Notes: a model not told the origin generated them from the letters alone. Shown: positions 17,630 to 25,682, counted from the first letter of the stretch. The stretch: DNA of 64,000 nt from Bradyrhizobium sp. AZCC 1693 (GCF_036924745.1 NZ_JAZHSD010000001.1:5952001-6016000), one strand, 5' to 3'. Program-made: numbers and translations.

Positions 17630-19387
17630 TCAGAAGCGCGTGAGATTGCCCGGCGGAACCTCGGCCGATCGTCCGACGCTGCCCGGCGGGCGCGGCACGC
17701 CCGGGGCCGCCGGTCCACGCGGCGGTGCGGCCGCGGGCGGCGCGGGCTGGCGCGGCGTGCCGAAGCCGAAGAAGTCGCGCAGCGATGGCTGCGCGCCGTT
17801 CTGGGCGGGGCGAATCTGCTGCGGAAGAATCTGCTGCGGAATCTGTGGCTGCTTCTTCTGTTGCTGCAGCGTTTGCTGCGGCGGCGGAAGCAAGAGCTGC
17901 TTCTGTCCGGGCACTGCAGCCACCGTTCCGCCCGGCGCGGTGGCCGCAACCGGCGTATCGCCCTTGGCCTGCTCGCGGCCGATTTCCCGGCGCGGCCAGG
18001 CGTAATCGTCGGCGCGGCCGGCCGGCGGCGCCAGCGCCTCACCCTTGACCAGCGTGCGCGCAGCGAGCGCATCGACCGCCGCCGGGCGCGTGCCGGGACC
18101 GCCGAGCAACTGATCGGTGCCGACGGACGAGGCCACCAGCGGCATCACCGGTCCGGCCAGCGGACGCGGCGCCGGCTGGCCGGGCGCGACATTGGCCTCC
18201 GGCGTTGCCGGCTCGATCGGCACGGCAATCGGCCCGGAGCGGGAAGCGAGCAGGCGCGTCACCTCCCGCTCGACATAATGTGCGAGCTTGCGCGCGCCGG
18301 GCCTGGTGAAGAACACGCCGTCGGCGGTGCGCAACTGCCGGATCTGACCTTCGAAGTCGGGCCCTTTTTGCAGGAAGCGGCCGGCTTCATCGACAAAGCC
18401 GTCCCAGATATCGACATAGGTGATGCCGGCCTTGCCCGCGCCGTCGCGATACAGCGCATCCAGGAACAGCATGTCGGATGTTCCCTTCTGCCCGCGGATC
18501 GCAGGCAGGCCGACCCACAACACCGGCACGCCTTTGGATTTCAACACGCCAATCAGCTCTTCGATCTTCTTGGCGTAGAGTTCGACCCAGCGCTCGTCGC
18601 GGAATTCGTAGAGCCCGCCGCCCGCGCGTGCGCTCTTTTCGGAGTTGGCGGTTTGCGGCGTGTCGTTGTCGGCCGCGTCGTCAAGCGACAATTCGGCGTC
18701 GACCGGCTTGTCGTCGCGTTTTGCCGCGTCAGCCGAGCCTTCCGGTTTCGGCTTGGCGTCCGCCGGCTTGGCGTCGGGCTTGCCGCGCGCGTCCTTCTTG
18801 TCGGTCTTCTTCTCGGTGACCGCCTCGCGCATGGCCACGCGATCGTTGAGGCCGAGCATGACGACGATGGCGTCAGGCTTTTCGGTGGCGAGGATGCCCT
18901 TGGCGGCCGCGGCCCAATCGGCGGGCTCGCCGCGCGGCTGATATTTGATCAGGCCCGAGACGGTCTTGTGCTTGCGGATCACGCCCATGTCGGGCTGCTC
19001 GGCATAGGCGTCTTCCAGGCCATAGCCGAGCCAGTCGGCCATGGCGTCGCCCAGCACCAGCACGTTACGTTCCGGCACCGTGTCGCGCTTGGCGGGCCCA
19101 GGCGCACGGGAGAAATCCTGCCGCGGCGCCTGCGGTTGCTGCTGCTGTTGGAATGGCGCAAAGAAATCGCCGCCGAACCAGCCGCCGCCACGCTGCGGCG
19201 CTTGCCGCTGCGGCGGCCCGCCAAAGCCGCCGAAATTGAAAAACTGCGCGGAAGCCGGTCCCACGATCCCGACCAAAAGCGCGATCGCAACCGCCAGCAC
19301 CACCAGCGGGCCGGTGTCGGTAAACACGCGCAAAAAGGACTTTGGCTTTCGCATCCGGCTCGGTCGCAATGGGTCGTGATGTGTCAA
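17630..19387 (-). CDS. SGNH-fold protein (DUF459) lacking catalytic residues
   Basis: A 585-residue exported protein with an N-terminal membrane segment (about 27-47), a low-complexity Gln/Pro/Gly linker, an SGNH-type domain (about 105-385) and a long Pro/Gln/Ala-rich C-terminal tail. Block I reads 'VLVLGDAMADWLGYGL', so the GDS serine is an alanine (A115). Block III 'GLNDR' is kept. Block V reads 'DGVFFTRPGARKLAHYV', where DUF459 hydrolases usually carry DGxHFT, so the His is a Phe. It is therefore probably not a hydrolase. A later start (MRKPKSF, 19354) is possible. Confidence 0.85.
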   Translation of the reverse strand: MTHHDPLRPSRMRKPKSFLRVFTDTGPLVVLAVAIALLVGIVGPASAQFFNFGGFGGPPQRQAPQRGGGWFGGDFFAPFQQQQQPQAPRQDFSRAPGPAKRDTVPERNVLVLGDAMADWLGYGLEDAYAEQPDMGVIRKHKTVSGLIKYQPRGEPADWAAAAKGILATEKPDAIVVMLGLNDRVAMREAVTEKKTDKKDARGKPDAKPADAKPKPEGSADAAKRDDKPVDAELSLDDAADNDTPQTANSEKSARAGGGLYEFRDERWVELYAKKIEELIGVLKSKGVPVLWVGLPAIRGQKGTSDMLFLDALYRDGAGKAGITYVDIWDGFVDEAGRFLQKGPDFEGQIRQLRTADGVFFTRPGARKLAHYVEREVTRLLASRSGPIAVPIEPATPEANVAPGQPAPRPLAGPVMPLVASSVGTDQLLGGPGTRPAAVDALAARTLVKGEALAPPAGRADDYAWPRREIGREQAKGDTPVAATAPGGTVAAVPGQKQLLLPPPQQTLQQQKKQPQIPQQILPQQIRPAQNGAQPSLRDFFGFGTPRQPAPPAAAPPRGPAAPGVPRPPGSVGRSAEVPPGNLTRF

Positions 19388-19518
19388 TTATAGTAGCGGA
19401 ATCGGGCCGCAAGCGGGCAGATTTTCCCCATAAACCGGGGTTCCGGCCCGACCGTCAAGGCTTTCGCCGAATTGGGGTTTTCAGGGTTGGTTTCGGGGCG
19501 GAAAAACCTGACTTTCAT

Positions 19519-19576
19519 AGCATTTTCGAGCGAAGTAGAGACCGGTTCGCGTGAAGAAAACGCGTCAAAACCAAAG
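19519..19576. repeat. Interspersed repeat, 'AGCGTTTTC..GAAAACGC' type (copy 1)
   Basis: The segment reads AGCATTTTCGAGCGAAGTAG, then ACCGGTTCGCGTGAAGAAAA and CGCGTCAAAAC. It shares this layout with copies at 29162-29236 and 61619-61675. The outer CGTTTTC/GAAAACG pair can form a hairpin (here the left arm is CATTTTC). This is an abundant intergenic element in Bradyrhizobium-type genomes, from memory. Confidence 0.8.
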
Positions 19577-19579
19577 ACA

Positions 19580-20944
19580 TTACCGCCCCCGCAGCCGCTC
19601 CAGTACGTCGGAAGAGGCAAATCCGTCCGCCGGCGCCCCGATTGAGGCCTGGAAGCTGCGAAGCGCCTCCCGCGTCTGGCCGCCGAACTGGCCGTCCGGC
19701 GTACCCTTGTAGAAGCCGCGCTGGGCCAAAAGCTGCTGCAGTTCCAGCCGTTCGGCGCGCGACAGCACCCGTTCCTGCCGCGGCCAGGGCTGCACGAAGG
19801 CGGGTCCGCCGCGCAGCCGGTCGGCAAAATGACCGATCGCCAGCGCATAGGCCTCCGCGGGGTTGTATTTCATGATCACCCGGAAATTCTGCAGCATCAG
19901 GAAGCCGGGCCCCTGCGCGCCGGCAGGCGCCAGCAGGTAGGCCTTCTCGGTTGCGTCAGGGAACGGCTTGCCATCGGCTCGCTTTATTCCCTGGCCCTGC
20001 CACTGCACGATCGTCATCGCCTTGGCCTTGTCCGCCAGCATGAAATTAAAGCCCTCGGGCAGCACCACCTCGTAGCCCCAGCTCCGCCCGGTCTGCCAGC
20101 CGTCCTTCTTGAGGTTGTTGGCGGTGGAAGCGATCAGGTCGGCGGCGTTGTCGACGACGTCGCGACGGCCGTCGCCGTCGCCATCGACGGCGTAGCGCTT
20201 GAAGGCGGTCGGCATGAACTGCGTCGGCCCGAACGCGCCGGCCCAGGAGCCGCGCATCTGTTCGGGACGCAGATCGCCGCGGTTGAGGATTTCCAGCGCA
20301 GTGAGGAACTCGTCCTTGAAATAGCTCTGGCGGCGGCCGACGCAGGCCAGCGTCGCCGTCGACTGCACCACGTTACGGTCGCCCATCTGCGTCGAGTAGT
20401 TCGATTCGATGCCCCAGATCGAGGCGATCGCGTAGCGGTCGACGCCGTAGGCTTTCTCCGCCGCGTCGAACTGCGGCTTGTATTTCGCGAGGATCTCGCG
20501 GCCCCTGGCGAGGCGGTTGTCGTTCACGAGGATGTCGAGATAGTCCCAGATCGCCTTGGTGAATTCGGGCTGTGAATCCATCAGGTCCATGATGCGCAGA
20601 TCAGGCTCGAGACCTGCGGTGAAGCGCTCGAAATTCGCTTGGGTGATGTTGCGCCGTGCGGCATCAGGCCACATCGAGGCGACGCAATTTTGAAAGTTCG
20701 CAGCCGCCTCCCGGATGGCGGAGGCGGTCATCAGGGGATGGCCGGAGGCGCCGTCCTCGCCGCTCCAGGGCGGCGGGCCGCCGTCCGGGCCGGGCGCGGC
20801 CTGCGGCGCCGGGCCGGACTTCGGACCGGAAAAGATGTTGCCCAAAAAGTCCGAAACTCCGTTGCCGGAGGATTGGGCTTGAGATTGGCTGCTGGAACAC
20901 AACAGCGCGGCCGCGATTATGATCGCGCCGGTTCGATTGCTCAT
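19580..20944 (-). CDS. Lytic murein transglycosylase (MltB-like) with peptidoglycan-binding domain
   Basis: The ATG at 20942-20944 follows GGAACGAG and gives a 454-residue precursor with a signal peptide ending near 'SSSQSQA|QSS'. A linker of about 50 residues precedes the SLT_2 domain. 'IASIWGIESNYSTQMG' carries the catalytic glutamate, 'GAFGPTQFMPTAFKRYAVDGDGDGRRD' holds the substrate groove and a DGDGDG calcium-like loop. The last 60 residues ('LQQLLAQRGFYKGTPDGQFGG') form a PG_binding_1 domain. It cleaves peptidoglycan glycan strands in the periplasm. An open extension upstream to 21133 is not supported. Confidence 0.9.
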   Translation of the reverse strand: MSNRTGAIIIAAALLCSSSQSQAQSSGNGVSDFLGNIFSGPKSGPAPQAAPGPDGGPPPWSGEDGASGHPLMTASAIREAAANFQNCVASMWPDAARRNITQANFERFTAGLEPDLRIMDLMDSQPEFTKAIWDYLDILVNDNRLARGREILAKYKPQFDAAEKAYGVDRYAIASIWGIESNYSTQMGDRNVVQSTATLACVGRRQSYFKDEFLTALEILNRGDLRPEQMRGSWAGAFGPTQFMPTAFKRYAVDGDGDGRRDVVDNAADLIASTANNLKKDGWQTGRSWGYEVVLPEGFNFMLADKAKAMTIVQWQGQGIKRADGKPFPDATEKAYLLAPAGAQGPGFLMLQNFRVIMKYNPAEAYALAIGHFADRLRGGPAFVQPWPRQERVLSRAERLELQQLLAQRGFYKGTPDGQFGGQTREALRSFQASIGAPADGFASSDVLERLRGR

Positions 20945-21187
20945 CGCTCGTTCCATCAGACCCATGCCGTGCCCGTCCGTCGCAACCAATCCCGTGCCAG
21001 AAGGCCCTGTCACGGTTTCCAATAGCTTAACAGAGGGGATTTTGTTGTCGCGACCGGGGCGTGCAAGGGGAGGCGAGGTGGCCACCATACATCCGCCTTT
21101 GTTCAGGGCTGCAAACCGGCTATCAACGTGCAATCAAAGCACTTTCCTCATTTCCAAAGTTCTCAATATCAAGGCCCCCGACATCCC

Positions 21188-22066
21188 ATGAAAATCCGCA
21201 AAGCCGTCTTCCCGGTCGCCGGTCTCGGCACCCGCGTCCTGCCCGCCACCAAGGCGATGCCGAAGGAAATGCTGACCATCGTCGACAAGCCGCTGATCCA
21301 GTACGTGGTCGACGAGGCCAAGGAGGCCGGCATCGAGCACTTCGTCTTCGTCACCGGGCGCAACAAGGGCGTGATCGAGGATCATTTCGACCGGATGTTC
21401 GAGCTCGACACCACGCTGGCCGCGCGCGGCAAGAAGGCCGAGCAAGACATCCTGGCGCGCGACCAGCCCGCGGCTGGCGCCATGAGTTTCACCCGCCAGC
21501 AGGCACCGCTCGGCCTCGGACACGCGGTCTGGTGCGCGCGCGACATCGTCGGCGACGAGCCGTTCGCGGTGGTGCTGCCGGACGAACTGGTGCTGAACAG
21601 CCCGGGCTGCCTGAAGCAGATGATCGAGGCTGCGGCCAAACTTGGCGGCAAGTCGAATCTGCTGGCGGTGGAGGCGGTGCCGGACGACCTCACCCATCAA
21701 TACGGCATTTGCGGCGTCGGCAAGCGGCTCGCGAAAAACATGTTCGAGGTCGACGGCATGGTGGAGAAGCCGCCGAAGGGCACGGCGCCGTCCAACCTGT
21801 CGATCACCGGGCGCTACATCCTGCAGCCGGAAATCTTCAAGATTCTCGAGACTCAGGAGCGCGGCGCGGGCAACGAGATCCAGCTCACCGATGCGATGAA
21901 GACCCTCGCCAAAACGCAAAGCTTCTACGGCGTGGAGTTCGCGGGCGAGCGGCACGATTGCGGCTCGAAATCCGGTTTCCTGCGCGCCAACATCGCCTAC
22001 GGCATGGCGCGCGACGACCTTCGCGACGGCTTGCGCGCGGAGATGAAGAAGTATCTGGAGAAGTGA
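21188..22066 (+). CDS. galU: UTP-glucose-1-phosphate uridylyltransferase
   Basis: A 292-residue nucleotidyltransferase that makes UDP-glucose for surface polysaccharides and trehalose. The N-terminal signature 'KAVFPVAGLGTRVLPATKAMPKEML' holds the nucleotide loop and catalytic Lys; 'GLGHAVWCARDIVGDEPFAVVLPDE' and 'GRYIL' are further family blocks. The start at 21188 gives the family's usual N-terminus; 20 more codons upstream are open but unsupported. It is divergent from the lytic transglycosylase gene. Confidence 0.95.
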   Translation: MKIRKAVFPVAGLGTRVLPATKAMPKEMLTIVDKPLIQYVVDEAKEAGIEHFVFVTGRNKGVIEDHFDRMFELDTTLAARGKKAEQDILARDQPAAGAMSFTRQQAPLGLGHAVWCARDIVGDEPFAVVLPDELVLNSPGCLKQMIEAAAKLGGKSNLLAVEAVPDDLTHQYGICGVGKRLAKNMFEVDGMVEKPPKGTAPSNLSITGRYILQPEIFKILETQERGAGNEIQLTDAMKTLAKTQSFYGVEFAGERHDCGSKSGFLRANIAYGMARDDLRDGLRAEMKKYLEK

Positions 22067-22094
22067 GGAGAGCAACGCGACGCGCTGCTCTCCT

Positions 22095-22193
22095 CATTCC
22101 GGGATGGTCCGAAGGACCAGACCCGGAATCTCGAGATTCTCAGGTGCGCAATTGCGCACCATAGTTTGATGCTTCGCATTGCCCCGGAATGAC
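22095..22193. repeat. Interspersed palindromic repeat, 'CATTCCGGG' type (second copy)
   Basis: It begins CATTCCGGGATGG and ends GCCCCGGAATGAC, with 'CCCGGAATCTCGAGATTCT' and the palindrome GGTGCGCAATTGCGCACC (22143-22160) inside. It begins 28 bases after the galU stop, mirroring the copy after cysA at 5665-5759, with which it shares ends and the CTCGAGATTC block. Confidence 0.85.
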
Positions 22194-22198
22194 AACTC

Positions 22199-22297
22199 CT
22201 AAGCCACCAGCGCGAGCTGGGGGATCGCGGCGAGCACCGACTGATTGCGGCCATTGGCCTTGGCCGCGGAGAGCGCCTTGTCGGCCGCTTCGATGAA
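22199..22297 (-). pseudogene. Remnant of a GGDEF (diguanylate cyclase) C-terminus
   Basis: Reading the minus strand to a TAG at 22199-22201 gives 'FIEAADKALSAAKANGRNQS' followed by a short tail 'VLAAIPQLALVA'. This is the last helix of a GGDEF domain, whose family pattern is A-D-x-A-L-Y-x-A-K-x-x-G-R-N; Tyr is Ser here. Nothing of the GGDEF active site or upstream sensor remains: the frame runs directly into the repeat element starting near 22294. The stub is therefore the truncated end of a lost gene. Confidence 0.75.
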
Positions 22298-22545
22298 TGC
22301 GCAAGACGTACGCGCAGGAAGCGTACGGCGAAGTCGTGTGGTCCTGACGCCGCGGTGCCGGCGTCAAGTTGCGCAGATTTATTTTTGCGTAGCGACGGTG
22401 GCAGGAAAGCCGTTCACCGGGGAGCGCCTATAAGCCGTAAAGCCATTGCGCAGGGAAGGCCGGGATGCTCCCGCTGGACCTGTATGCTCGTGTGCCGCCT
22501 TTTGCCGCGTGCATTGGCACGCGAGACATCCGCCGGCAATGACGG
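22294..22545. repeat. Long Bradyrhizobium-type repeat element ('AGACGTACGCGCAGGAAGCG')
   Basis: The stretch starting GAATGCGCAAGACG, through GCGTACGGCGAAGTCGTGTG and GTCCTGACGCCGCGGTGC, to 'GCCATTGCGCAGGGAAGGCC' and 'GGACCTGTATGCTCGTGTGC' is a pattern I recognise as recurring in many Bradyrhizobium, Nitrobacter and Rhodopseudomonas loci. It has no transposase and no supported ORF; translated fragments are spurious. 'GCCGCGTGCATTGGCACGCG' near the right side forms a hairpin. It abuts the GGDEF stub. Identification is by memory; no search was run. Confidence 0.6.
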
Positions 22546-22550
22546 GCACC

Positions 22551-23636
22551 CTAATCGTCGACATCCTCCTGGGGCCGCCCGAACAGATGCACGATGCCCG
22601 GCGTCGTGATCGAGACGAACACGAAGCGCGACAGGTGATGGGCGCCGACGAAAATCGGATCGATATGCAGCGTGAGCGCCAGCGCCAGCATGGCGTCCAT
22701 CGCGCCCGGCGCGAACGCCACGACGACGTCGGCGAAGCGCACATGGGTGGTCAGCACGATTACCGTGACGAAGATTGCGGAAATGATGATGGCGACGGCG
22801 AACGAGCCCAGCGCCGCGTTGATGTGGCTGAGCAGCGTCGACTTCTTCACCCGCGCGAACCGCGTGCCGATCAGGGCGCCGATGCCGACCAGCGCCACGC
22901 CGCGCATCCACGGCGGCAGGCCACCCTCGATCATTCCGGTGCCGTGCAGTACGCTGGAAGCGATCATTGCGCCGAACATCCAGCTCGCCGGAAAACTCAC
23001 CAGCCGCAGCACCAGCGCGACGGCGACCGACGCTGCGATCAGCCCGGCCAGTCCGGCCGGCGAGGCGATCGCCGTCGTGATGGTCGGCAACGCCGAAGGC
23101 CCTATTCCGGTCAACGCCAGCAGCAGCGGCAGTGCGGCCGTGAGAACGATCACGCGGACGGTCTGCACCACGGCAATGCCCGCGACGTCTGCGCCCTTCT
23201 CGGCGGCAAGGATGACAATTTGCGACAGCGCGCCGGGGCTGCCGGCGAGCAACGCCGAGGTCTGGTCCCAGCCGTGCACGCGCTGCAGGTAGAAGCTCGA
23301 ACCGAAGGTCGAGCAGAACGTCGCCAGCGCCAAGAGGCCGATGGTCAAGGGATAGGCGCTCATGTGCTGGATCAATTGCCGCGACACCAGCGAGCCCAGC
23401 GTGATGCCGAGCAGCACCAGCACGGTCTGCGTCAGGATCGGCGGCATGGTGACCGGCCGCCCGGACAGTGCGGCGATGCCGACGGCGGCCATCGCGCCGG
23501 AAATCAGCCCGCCCGGCAGGTTAAGCCACAAAAACAGCAGGCCGCCGGCGGCGCCGATAACGAGCGTCTCGAGCGTGCCCAGAATTTTGGCACGGTCGGC
23601 AACAGCAGAGGACATCGAGGCGGGGATCAGGCTCAC
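22551..23636 (-). CDS. AbrB-family membrane protein (PF05145-type, 'ammonia monooxygenase'-like)
   Basis: A 361-residue protein with about ten hydrophobic segments and an internal duplication: 'LETLVIGAAGGLLFLWLNLPGGLISGAMAAV' near the start resembles 'LVSFPASWMFGAMIASSVLHGTG' in the second half. 'FAPGAMDAMLALALTLHIDP.FVGAHHLSRF' near the C-terminus is a conserved block of this family. It is often misnamed AbrB regulator or ammonia monooxygenase; in reality it is a membrane protein of unknown substrate. A GTG start is used. Confidence 0.87.
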   Translation of the reverse strand: MSLIPASMSSAVADRAKILGTLETLVIGAAGGLLFLWLNLPGGLISGAMAAVGIAALSGRPVTMPPILTQTVLVLLGITLGSLVSRQLIQHMSAYPLTIGLLALATFCSTFGSSFYLQRVHGWDQTSALLAGSPGALSQIVILAAEKGADVAGIAVVQTVRVIVLTAALPLLLALTGIGPSALPTITTAIASPAGLAGLIAASVAVALVLRLVSFPASWMFGAMIASSVLHGTGMIEGGLPPWMRGVALVGIGALIGTRFARVKKSTLLSHINAALGSFAVAIIISAIFVTVIVLTTHVRFADVVVAFAPGAMDAMLALALTLHIDPIFVGAHHLSRFVFVSITTPGIVHLFGRPQEDVDD

Positions 23637-23768
23637 GCCGCCTTATGGCAAATCCGCACGCGAGGGACAAATGCGCCACGCGATTGCAGCAATGCGCGGC
23701 GGCGCCGGCGATGGCCCACCGGCGTCGTCAAAAAATTCGGCACGGCCCTCGCGCAGGAGGCGGGGCGG

Positions 23769-24032
23769 TTACTTCGCCTTTTCGGCGGCGGCCTTCTTGC
23801 ACTCGGAGCGGAATTTCTTGCGCTCCTTGCCGTGAAGCCCCTTGGCATCGGCTTGCTTCGAACATTCGAGCGAGGCGGTGGTGCGCGGTTTCTCGGCCTT
23901 CTTTTCCGCCGGCGCCTTGGTTTCGGTCTTGGTCGCCTCGGTCTTGGCCGGGGCCGTGGTTTGCGCTGACGCGGAGCCCATGAGCAGAAGGGAAACGGCG
24001 ATTGCAGTGGCGAGGGAGGATATTTTCGTCAT
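23769..24032 (-). CDS. PsiF-repeat family small periplasmic protein
   Basis: The ATG follows GAGGTG and encodes 87 residues: a signal peptide (cleavage near 'GSASA|QTT'), a Lys/Thr/Ala-rich linker, and one PsiF-type module 'CSKQADAKGLHGKERKKFRSECKK' in which the two cysteines frame a helical hairpin. PsiF was named as a phosphate-starvation-inducible protein in E. coli; function is unknown. The neighbouring gene at 24210-24716, on the other strand, has a similar cysteine module. Confidence 0.87.
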   Translation of the reverse strand: MTKISSLATAIAVSLLLMGSASAQTTAPAKTEATKTETKAPAEKKAEKPRTTASLECSKQADAKGLHGKERKKFRSECKKAAAEKAK

Positions 24033-24209
24033 GGGGCACCTCGGATTGAAACAAGGAGGCAAGCGTTGCGTTGCCATGCTGAACCGCAGGTGAATGGAGT
24101 TGAACAGGCTGACACAAAATTTTTTACCGGAGGGTCGGTCTGCGCGTTGTAGCAAGCTGTGGTTGCGCTAGGATGGCAGGCGCAGATGACTTCCCCAAGG
24201 AGACCAGGG

Positions 24210-24716
24210 ATGACTATTCAAGCAAAAATACTGGGTGCGATTGCGGTGTCGGGTTTGGCTGCGTTTGCGATGACGACGTCGCCGGCGCAGGCGCTGACCG
24301 CGCAGGAATGCAGCGCCAAATACCAGGCCGCGAAAGCCGCCGGCACGCTCGGCGGCCAGAAGTGGAACGACTTCCGGAAAGCCCAGTGCGGCGCCGACGC
24401 TGCGCCGGCTGCCGCCGCCGCTCCGGCGGCTGCACCCGCTGCGGCTCCGGCGGCCGCGCCCAAGGAAGCCAGGAAGGAATCAAAGAAGGCAGCCAAGGAA
24501 GCTGCGGCGCCGGCCGCGCCATCAGGCCCCGCGGTCTATCCGAGCGCCGTCGATCCCAAATATTCCAAGGAGACCGCCGGCAAGGCGCGCATGCACACCT
24601 GCGTGGATCAGTACAACGCCAACAAGGCCACCAACGCCAATGGCGGGCTGAAGTGGATCCAGAAGGGCGGCGGCTATTACAGCGAATGCTCCAAGAAGCT
24701 GAAGGGCGCGGCCTAG
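24210..24716 (+). CDS. Exported protein with two cysteine-helix modules
   Basis: The ATG lies nine bases after AAGGAG and encodes 168 residues. A signal peptide (to about 'SPAQA|LTA') leads into module 1 'ECSAKYQAAKAAGTLGGQKW..FRKAQC', then an Ala/Pro/Lys linker of about 60 residues, then module 2 'TCVDQYNANKATNANGGLKW...YYSEC'. Both modules follow C-x3-Y-x-A-x-K-x(4-7)-G-G-x-K-W-x-C spacing, so the protein contains an internal duplication. It resembles PsiF-like periplasmic proteins of rhizobia. Function unknown. Confidence 0.85.
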   Translation: MTIQAKILGAIAVSGLAAFAMTTSPAQALTAQECSAKYQAAKAAGTLGGQKWNDFRKAQCGADAAPAAAAAPAAAPAAAPAAAPKEARKESKKAAKEAAAPAAPSGPAVYPSAVDPKYSKETAGKARMHTCVDQYNANKATNANGGLKWIQKGGGYYSECSKKLKGAA

Positions 24717-24731
24717 CGGCAACGGAAAGCG

Positions 24732-24758
24732 GGCGCGGCCGGATGTTTCGGCCGCGCC
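24732..24758. terminator. Bidirectional hairpin between convergent genes
   Basis: GGCGCGGCCG and CGGCCGCGCC form a perfect 10-bp stem with a 7-base loop, placed between the stop of the two-module protein gene (+) and the stop of the TetR gene (-). No long T-run follows on either side, so it is a likely but not certain terminator. Confidence 0.6.
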
Positions 24759-25363
24759 TACAATTCGCGGAGCAATGTTTCGGCCGACTTCGCCATCAGT
24801 TGCGCGCGCTTGCGCGGGCCGCGTTCGAGAAACAGCAGGCTCTGGCCGAACACGAAGCAATAGAACAGGAACGCCTGCGCGTCGGCTTCCTCCGCCGGCA
24901 GGCCGGTGGCGCGATAGAGCTGCCCGACATTCTTCAGCCGCGCGACGTCGACGCTCGCCACCGCGTTGGCGGCAAGCTCGTCGGAGCGGGCCCATTGCCG
25001 GATCGCGAGCTCAACCGCCATGCCCTCGGTATTCATCCGCTCGGAGTAAAGCGCGATCAGCGCCTTCAGCCGTTCGCGGGCGGTGGCGCCATCGAGGCTG
25101 GTGTGTTTTTCGATCGCGGCGATGCGGCCCTCGCTCCAGCTTTGCAGCATGGCCTCGAGCAGCGCCGCGCGGTCGCGGAAGCGGCGGTAGAAGCCGCCCT
25201 TGGTGACCCCGAGGCTTTTGGCCAGCACCTCGACCCGCACCCCCTCGACGCCGGTCCGGGCGATTTCCCTCAGGCCGGCCTCGATCCAGGTCTCGTTGCG
25301 CACCTCGCCGGTCCGCGCGTCTGCCTTGGTGTCGCTCCTGGCGTCGCTGTTGGGGTCGCTCAT
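24758..25363 (-). CDS. TetR/AcrR family transcriptional regulator
   Basis: A 201-residue repressor. After a hydrophilic N-terminus the DNA-binding domain spans about residues 22-68: 'WIEAGLREIARTGVEGVRVEVLAKSLGVTKGGFYRRFRDRAALLEAML', with the helix-turn-helix at 'VEVLAKSLGVTKGGFYRRF'. The C-terminal ligand domain is poorly conserved, as usual. It is divergent from two thioesterase genes, and two GATACG-N4-CGTATC-type dyads lie in the 98-base gap. It probably represses both directions and responds to an acyl-CoA or related ligand (inference). Confidence 0.9.
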   Translation of the reverse strand: MSDPNSDARSDTKADARTGEVRNETWIEAGLREIARTGVEGVRVEVLAKSLGVTKGGFYRRFRDRAALLEAMLQSWSEGRIAAIEKHTSLDGATARERLKALIALYSERMNTEGMAVELAIRQWARSDELAANAVASVDVARLKNVGQLYRATGLPAEEADAQAFLFYCFVFGQSLLFLERGPRKRAQLMAKSAETLLREL

Positions 25364-25384
25364 CGTCCGGCCTCACCGAGTATT

Positions 25385-25435
25385 GATACGGTGCCGTATT
25401 GCTAACCCGCCGACACCATGATACGCTACCGTATC
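25385..25435. promoter_or_regulatory. Tandem TetR operators GATACG-N4-CGTATC
   Basis: Two dyads lie between the divergent TetR and thioesterase genes: GATACGGTGCCGTATT at 25385-25400 (one mismatch in the arms) and GATACGCTACCGTATC at 25420-25435 (perfect 6-bp arms). Their centres are 35 bp apart. The spacing and arm length suit TetR-family dimers. One site is next to the TetR start, the other is close to the thioesterase ribosome-binding site. Confidence 0.8.
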
Positions 25436-25461
25436 AGAATGAGAAAGGCGGGAGCGGAACG

Positions 25462-25677
25462 ATGCAGACGGACGCGACCTATCGCGGCACGGTCTATCCC
25501 TGGCAATGCGATCATGTCGGGCACATGAACATCATGTGGCATGTCGGAAAATTCGACGAGGCGAACTGGAATCTGTTCGCCCGCGTCCACATGGACCGGC
25601 AGGCGCGGAAGTCGACGCCGTTCGCGGCCGCGATCCGCAACGCGGCTGCAAAGCATCTCGACCCGGCGATGGCGTGA
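25462..25677 (+). pseudogene. Acyl-CoA thioesterase (hotdog), internally deleted in frame
   Basis: A 71-residue reading frame joins the start of a 4-hydroxybenzoyl-CoA-thioesterase-like protein ('YRGTVYPWQCDHVGHMNIMWHVGKFDEANWNLFAR', including the active-site region DHVGHMN) directly to its C-terminal end ('VHMDRQARKSTPFAAAIRNAA'). In intact relatives, as I recall them, about 55-60 residues of the central beta-sheet separate these parts. The deletion keeps frame, start (with RBS) and stop, so a short product could be made, but a complete hotdog fold cannot. It is followed at once by a second thioesterase. Confidence 0.75.
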
Positions 25678-25682
25678 GCCGC

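Noticed and set aside
17585..19393. 602-codon open frame on the plus strand
   Set aside because: Antisense to the SGNH/DUF459 gene. Product is Arg-rich low complexity and lacks a ribosome-binding site.
22446..23969. 507-codon open frame on the plus strand
   Set aside because: Antisense to the AbrB-type membrane protein gene (22551-23636). His/Asp/Arg-rich product typical of shadow frames.
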